Virus record (IMG/VR): IMGVR_UViG_3300048028_000291
Coordinates: 1-20,731 of that record
Reading direction: 5' to 3' (one strand)
DNA: 20,731 nucleotides
Source: a virus
The notes below the pieces were generated by a model. It did no database searches, was not told where the DNA came from, and saw only the letters and a program-made list of their open reading frames with translations. Both the position numbers and the translations under genes were made by a program. Positions 20,488 through 20,731 of the stretch are shown in pieces. The stretch's first letter is position 1. The number at the start of each line of letters is the position of its first letter.

Positions 20488-20518
20488 TATTTTCTCCTAT
20501 TTACTGGAATATATCATG

Positions 20519-20731
20519 TCAGGCCGCATCCGTCCATATTGCAGGAGGTATACTAGGCGTAATCCAACCTCTAATTTTGAAATTATCAAAGCTATAAGTA
20601 TATATTCCTGTTTCTGCACTAAAGTATCTTTGAACGGTAAAATCTACTGGTTGACCAGTGTAAGTAAAAGTTCCTTTGCTAAAGACTTCACTTACACCTT
20701 TTAAAGCATCTTGACCTGTATAAGTAAAAAC
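20519..20731 (-). CDS. Tail fiber protein, C-terminal fragment
   Basis: The last 70 residues of a protein whose start lies beyond the right edge. They hold two copies of an FTYTGQ motif about 20 residues apart and a degenerate third (IYTYSFDNF), then end WITPSIPPAIWTDAA. Repeats of this kind are common in the shaft or tip of marine phage fibers. The stop is 31 bases before the S74 fiber start. Since it precedes two other fiber genes, it is probably the longest of the set, but its size cannot be seen. Confidence 0.65.
   Translation of the reverse strand, partial: VFTYTGQDALKGVSEVFSKGTFTYTGQPVDFTVQRYFSAETGIYTYSFDNFKIRGWITPSIPPAIWTDAA
20606..20728 (-). repeat. About 20-residue beta repeats in fiber fragment
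   Basis: Two units start with FTYTGQ (residues 2-7 and 22-27 of the fragment), followed by IYTYSF at 43-48, giving a period near 20-21 codons. The array may extend beyond the right edge. Confidence 0.5.

Noticed and set aside
1-20731. tRNA genes, CRISPR arrays, insertion sequences, attachment sites
   Set aside because: No cloverleaf, regularly spaced repeat, transposase or integrase pattern was seen on reading; the window is almost fully coding.

Overview
The window looks like an interior segment of a lytic-type, tailed, short-tailed (podovirus-like) bacteriophage genome, most likely a marine phage of an alphaproteobacterium. Reasons: a complete virion module (P22-type portal, scaffold, SU10/DUF5309-type capsid protein, ejection-like proteins, tail hub-like protein, fibers), a holin of the GTA_holin_3TM type common in alphaproteobacterial phages and gene transfer agents, a GH19 endolysin, and a phage replication/recombination set. 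The overall gene set resembles the HMO-2011 / marine podovirus type, but that placement is from memory and is tentative. No integrase, tRNA, rRNA, CRISPR array, insertion sequence or terminase gene was found.

Layout. (1) Positions 1-3040, leftward: the N-terminal part of a P4-type primase, a gp2.5-like single-stranded DNA-binding protein, a RecE-type exonuclease, a 100-residue unknown, a small PD-(D/E)XK resolvase-like nuclease and a ribbon-helix-helix protein. This is a DNA replication and recombination operon whose first gene is probably a DNA-binding regulator. (2) 3041-3134: a compact divergent control region with a near-consensus sigma70 promoter reading right. (3) 3135-4738, rightward: six short overlapping genes (winged-helix-like protein, zinc ribbon, and four unknowns), an early accessory island. 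(4) 4725-7338, leftward: lysis region with endolysin, holin, an EF-hand membrane protein and three coiled-coil/membrane proteins. (5) 7338-12237: two small genes, major capsid protein, scaffold, a small protein and portal. (6) 12238-16280: four long, Ala/Gly/Gln-rich proteins likely to be internal ejection proteins. (7) 16282-20731: GNAT-like protein, small tail protein, a tail hub protein carrying an inserted cupredoxin domain, two fiber proteins (one with an S74 self-cleaving chaperone) and the end of a third fiber gene.

How it works together. The leftward late operon is transcribed fibers, then tail, ejection proteins, portal, scaffold, capsid and finally lysis, so lysis genes are read last. 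The early island and the replication operon diverge from the 3.1 kb control region. The two leftward and rightward blocks meet tail to tail at 4725-4738. Genes are packed with ATGA or TAATG overlaps, and many true starts lie a few codons inside the longest open frame, where a clear AAAGG or GGAGG site precedes an ATG.
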